Origin: Minisyncoccota bacterium | Lineage (GTDB): Bacteria; Patescibacteriota; Minisyncoccia; UBA6257; 2-01-FULL-56-20 | Direction: 5' to 3' | NCBI GenBank assembly: GCA_031291905.1 | Contig: JARLIC010000101.1 | Location: 1 to 8,053, forward strand | Length of the DNA: 8,053 bases | Shown: positions 6,189 to 8,053 of the stretch, piece by piece | How the letters are laid out: each line of letters starts with the position of its first letter | Position numbering within the stretch: the stretch's first letter is position 1 | Notes under the pieces: model-generated | What the model was told of the DNA's origin: nothing | Databases searched by the model: none | What the model saw: the letters and a program-made list of their open reading frames with translations, nothing else | Program-made: the position numbers and the translations under genes

Positions 6189-7322
6189 CTATTTCCCGAT
6201 GAACTTTTCCTTAAGGATATTCATGACCGCACCGAGCGCCGCGATATAGACCAGCGCGTAGGCGATCCATCCGATGAACGGAACCAGGAACACGAGGTCG
6301 ATGACCACCGCTCCAAGAAGGATGTGGTACCAGCGCAGGTCCGTCTTCCCTTTCCGCAAAAGCATCGCGGCGAAGAGCGCGGTGAAAGGCGCGGTGAGCG
6401 TGAGGAATGCGAGATAGGCGAAGAGCGCGACAAACCCCGGGATCGCGCCGATGACCGTGATGAAGGAGATGACCACGCCGACAGGAACGACGACGAGGAA
6501 TATGAATCCGCCGAGGAGCGACATGCCGTAGTGTGTGCGTGCACGATCAAGTACGGCGAGCGAATCCTTACGGAAGATATACCAGAGGAGATACGCCGCC
6601 ACAAGGATCATCGCAAGTTTGATGAGCCACCAGAATGTGAACACGCCGACCATGACGGCTCTGAACGAACCATCGTCCTTCTGAGCGACCTGGATCTGGT
6701 GGAAGACCGGGGTCCCCGCAATGACCGCTCCCTTGTCGATCGTCGCCACTGCGGGTGCGCTGTATTCGAATTTGCCTTTGATCACCGCATGAGGCCCGAC
6801 GGCCACTTTGGTCGAGTGACCAACCGTCAGATTGCCGTTCACGGTGCCGTCAAAATAGACATTGCCACCGGTTATCGCGAGGTTCCCCGCATCGGTGCCG
6901 GAGAAATCGACGCTGCTGCCGGCGAGATACGAATCCTTCGCGATCGTCGTCCCGGGGATCACCGTGAGCGTGCCGGCCGCCGCGGCGAGTTCACCCGTCA
7001 GAACGCCGCCCACCGTGACATTGCCGCCCGCAACCCGCATGTCCTGCGCGGTCACACCGACCATGGTGAGCGTGCCGCCCGCCGCCATGATGTCGCCGTT
7101 CACTTTTGCGGAAGAAACGACGGTGCTGCCGACGGCAAGAAGATCGCCGTTGATCGTGCCCGACGTTACGACCGTCGCCCCGGCCGCATACGCGTTACCC
7201 TGCGCCGCGGTCGTCCCCACGACCGATACGCTCTGCCCGGCATTCATCGATGCCGCCATGGAAACGGCGGGAAAGAGCCCCGCAACCGCCAACATGCACC
7301 CCAATGCAAGGTATTTTTTCAT
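6189..7322 (-). CDS. Bactofilin-like beta-helix protein with C-terminal membrane domain
   Basis: A 377-residue protein with three parts. Residues 1-23 form a signal peptide (MKKYL, hydrophobic core, SMA before the cut). Residues about 28-205 are a repetitive Gly/Val/Thr-rich beta-helix in which short rungs such as TINGDLLAVGSTV (56-68), KVNGDIMAAGGTL (73-85) and TVNGNLTVGHSTK (160-172) recur every 17-20 residues, the pattern of polymer-forming bactofilin (DUF583) domains. Residues about 222-370 hold four hydrophobic segments (about 225-250, 266-290, 294-320 and 332-366), with a basic loop RKGKTDLR between the last two. Classical bactofilins are cytoplasmic and lack a signal peptide, so here the helix is predicted to face outward. 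It may form a surface scaffold or a filament tied to the envelope; no substrate or partner is evident. Transcription probably starts at or next to the ATG (see promoter at 7329). It ends at the shared terminator at 6147-6179. Confidence 0.82.
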   Translation of the reverse strand: MKKYLALGCMLAVAGLFPAVSMAASMNAGQSVSVVGTTAAQGNAYAAGATVVTSGTINGDLLAVGSTVVSSAKVNGDIMAAGGTLTMVGVTAQDMRVAGGNVTVGGVLTGELAAAAGTLTVIPGTTIAKDSYLAGSSVDFSGTDAGNLAITGGNVYFDGTVNGNLTVGHSTKVAVGPHAVIKGKFEYSAPAVATIDKGAVIAGTPVFHQIQVAQKDDGSFRAVMVGVFTFWWLIKLAMILVAAYLLWYIFRKDSLAVLDRARTHYGMSLLGGFIFLVVVPVGVVISFITVIGAIPGFVALFAYLAFLTLTAPFTALFAAMLLRKGKTDLRWYHILLGAVVIDLVFLVPFIGWIAYALVYIAALGAVMNILKEKFIGK

Positions 7323-7328
7323 AGTTTT

Positions 7329-7337
7329 ATTATACCA
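7329..7337 (-). promoter_or_regulatory. Extended -10 promoter of a probable leaderless transcript
   Basis: The minus strand reads TGG followed by a perfect TATAAT (7334-7329), then six bases (AAAACT) and the ATG of the bactofilin-like gene. Because transcription normally begins 6-7 bases after the -10 box, the start site would fall on, or one base before, the start codon, leaving no room for a ribosome-binding site. Confidence 0.7.
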
Positions 7338-7357
7338 TACGGAAGGCCCTGCAACAG

Positions 7358-7390
7358 AAAAGCCCCGCGCTTGCTGTATGCGGGGCTTTT
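7358..7390 (-). terminator. Intrinsic terminator of the Nudix gene
   Basis: A perfect 11-bp stem AAAAGCCCCGC/GCGGGGCTTTT (7358-7368 with 7380-7390) closes an 11-base loop 35 bases beyond the Nudix stop. On the minus strand it ends in TTTT, and on the plus strand in TTTTT, so it could work both ways. It separates the Nudix gene from the promoter of the bactofilin-like gene, making them independent units. Confidence 0.85.
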
Positions 7391-7425
7391 TATTGCGGGC
7401 GGTGTGGAACGCTGTTCGAATAAAA

Positions 7426-7854
7426 CTATCGGATTCCCTCGTAGAAGCTGTTTCTTAAATAACACTCCACACCCAATTTGCTTGCATCAAAATGAGGCAG
7501 TGGTAGGTTTTTAGGATCAACCCATATCCACCCTTCGCATTTATCCGGCTCCATAAGTTTTAAATCGCCGGAAAAAGTATCGGCCACAAGAACGATTGAA
7601 ATATAATGCTTTCCTTCTTCGCGGTATGTTTCAAGATTATTGGTAACCGCAATAACCTTAGGATCCTTAATGTCCAAATCGGTCTCTTCTTTTATTTCCC
7701 GGATAGCGCACGCTTCGAATGTTTCTCCTAAGTCCAGATGGCCACCCGGAATAGAATATTTCTGTGCGTGACTTCCCTTTCGTTTACCCACTAAAATCTT
7801 TCCCTCGCCATTAACAATGATAATCCCCAAACCTACTTTCGGTCTTTCTTCCAT
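7426..7854 (-). CDS. Nudix hydrolase, MutT/NUDT15-like
   Basis: A 142-residue Nudix hydrolase, a Mg-dependent enzyme that cleaves nucleoside diphosphates linked to another group. The Nudix box is intact: G38, then E44, R52, E53, E56 and E57 in the GX5EX7REUXEE spacing, with the glycine that usually follows replaced by D59. The flanking RPKVGLGIIIV (4-14), GKRKGSHA (23-30), SIPGGHLDLGET (34-45) and PDKCEGWIWV (103-112) are the pattern of the NUDT15/MutT-like subgroup that removes damaged or unusual (d)NTPs, but the substrate cannot be fixed from sequence. Its DNA is clearly poorer in G+C than the rest of the window (about 38% and 47% in two 60-base lines counted by hand), suggesting recent acquisition. 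It is a single-gene unit with its own extended -10 promoter and terminator. ATG 7854 is fixed by the promoter spacing. Confidence 0.94.
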   Translation of the reverse strand: MEERPKVGLGIIIVNGEGKILVGKRKGSHAQKYSIPGGHLDLGETFEACAIREIKEETDLDIKDPKVIAVTNNLETYREEGKHYISIVLVADTFSGDLKLMEPDKCEGWIWVDPKNLPLPHFDASKLGVECYLRNSFYEGIR

Positions 7855-7860
7855 ACAAAG

Positions 7861-7869
7861 ATTATATCA
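7861..7869 (-). promoter_or_regulatory. Extended -10 promoter of the Nudix gene, probably leaderless
   Basis: On the minus strand TGA precedes a perfect TATAAT (7866-7861), followed by six bases (CTTTGT) and the ATG at 7854. The layout is the same as at the bactofilin-like gene. No -35-like hexamer is seen at 17 bases; that position falls in the tRNA-like element. Confidence 0.7.
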
Positions 7870-7951
7870 TTAAATTACTTAGCGGAGAGGGAGGGATTCG
7901 GCCGCGACTCTCGCGCTCGCCGTCGCTCACGCGAGGTCTGGCCACCGCCTC

Positions 7952-7979
7952 GTTCTTTTTCTCTGCTGAGAAAAAGAAC
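7952..7979. repeat. Perfect 12-bp hairpin in the tRNA-like element
   Basis: GTTCTTTTTCTC (7952-7963) pairs completely with GAGAAAAAGAAC (7968-7979) around a TGCT loop. The stem is A/T-rich and not followed by a T tract, so it does not look like a standard terminator. Confidence 0.75.
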
Positions 7980-8008
7980 TCCGGCGTTCGAATCCGCTCT
8001 TTCCGGAG

Positions 8009-8046
8009 TGACAAGAAAAGGACCCATAAGGGTCCTTTTCTTGTCA
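8009..8046. terminator. Perfect 17-bp hairpin, possible bidirectional terminator
   Basis: A 17-bp perfect stem (8009-8025 with 8030-8046) closes an ATAA loop. The G+C-rich top GGACCC/GGGTCC is followed by CTTTTCTT on both strands because of the symmetry, which fits a bidirectional terminator for genes on either side, including one beyond the window edge. It may equally be part of the repeat element. Confidence 0.6.
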
Positions 8047-8053
8047 TGCGGAG

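Larger units (their letters stand above)
7882..8053. repeat. tRNA-Ser-like, hairpin-rich intergenic element
   Basis: This stretch has no credible gene. Read on the minus strand its end (7900-7882), CGAATCCCTCCCTCTCCGC, looks like the T-loop, T-stem and acceptor 3' strand of a bacterial tRNA-Ser, but the T-loop is altered (GGCCGAATCC where GGTTCGAATCC is expected) and no 5' acceptor strand or D-arm can be paired with it. A second T-loop-like GTTCGAATCC lies in the opposite orientation at 7986-7995, inside an ACTCCGG/CCGGAGT inverted repeat (7978-7984, 8003-8009). The window ends in GCGGAG, the same word that opens the element at 7882, so a second copy or a real tRNA-Ser may begin just beyond the edge. 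It is best read as a tRNA-derived or tRNA-associated repeat. Confidence 0.45.

Noticed and set aside
5368..6249. A 293-codon + strand open frame overlapping engB in another frame
   Set aside because: It is Arg/His-rich with no motif, and engB in the competing frame has every GTPase motif.
6324..7514. A 396-codon open frame on the + strand opposite the bactofilin-like gene
   Set aside because: It is rich in Arg, Asp and Glu with no recognisable motif, and it crosses a terminator and the end of the Nudix gene. It is explained as a shadow of the minus-strand gene.
7882..7960. A complete tRNA-Ser on the minus strand
   Set aside because: Only the 3' half resembles a tRNA. The T-loop is altered, no matching 5' acceptor strand or D-arm is present, and no anticodon arm can be placed with confidence.
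7862..8047. A 61-codon open frame on the - strand
   Set aside because: It is made entirely of the hairpins and the tRNA-like sequence, so its open state reflects the repeat and not a protein gene.

Overview
The window is about 8.05 kb of GC-rich bacterial DNA (roughly 55-60% G+C by eye), read with the standard bacterial code. Several traits together suggest a Candidate Phyla Radiation (Patescibacteria, Parcubacteria-like) genome. Genes are compact. Shine-Dalgarno sequences are almost absent. A membrane RnfD/NqrB-like domain is fused to a ferredoxin-NADP reductase-like module. A class F-like sortase sits beside its own substrate. A bactofilin-like domain is fused to membrane helices. This lineage is an inference from gene content; no phylogenetic marker here was aligned.

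Left block, + strand, 24-2854: three tightly packed genes form a probable operon for flavin-based electron transfer. They are a membrane-anchored FMN-binding protein with an SGAT flavinylation motif, an ApbE FAD:protein FMN transferase, and a 509-residue fusion of an RnfD/NqrB-like membrane domain to an FAD/NAD(P)-binding reductase. The simplest reading is that the reductase takes electrons from NAD(P)H, passes them through or along the membrane domain, and delivers them to the covalently bound FMN on the outer face.

Middle block, - strand, 5342-2869: a 616-residue secreted adhesin-like protein carries an ice-binding-like DUF3494 domain, a SpaA-like domain, two DUF11-like repeats with EF-hand-type loops, and an LPNTG sorting signal. 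It is followed 8 bases later by a sortase that most likely anchors it. This block converges with the electron-transfer operon; a small hairpin covers both stop codons.

The 230-base gap at 5343-5572 is a divergent promoter region with candidate -10 boxes in both directions and two small hairpins. On its right is engB (5573-6145, + strand), an essential GTPase of 50S ribosome assembly. It ends at a hairpin terminator shared with a convergent gene.

Right block, - strand: a signal-peptide bactofilin-like beta-helix protein with four C-terminal membrane segments (7322-6189), and a MutT/NUDT15-like Nudix hydrolase (7854-7426) with clearly lower G+C. Both have a TGN-TATAAT box exactly six bases before the ATG, the signature of leaderless transcripts. 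The last ~170 bases hold no gene. They form a hairpin-rich element with tRNA-Ser-like 3'-end sequence, a perfect 12-bp stem and a perfect 17-bp stem, and appear to be the start of a repeat running past the window edge.
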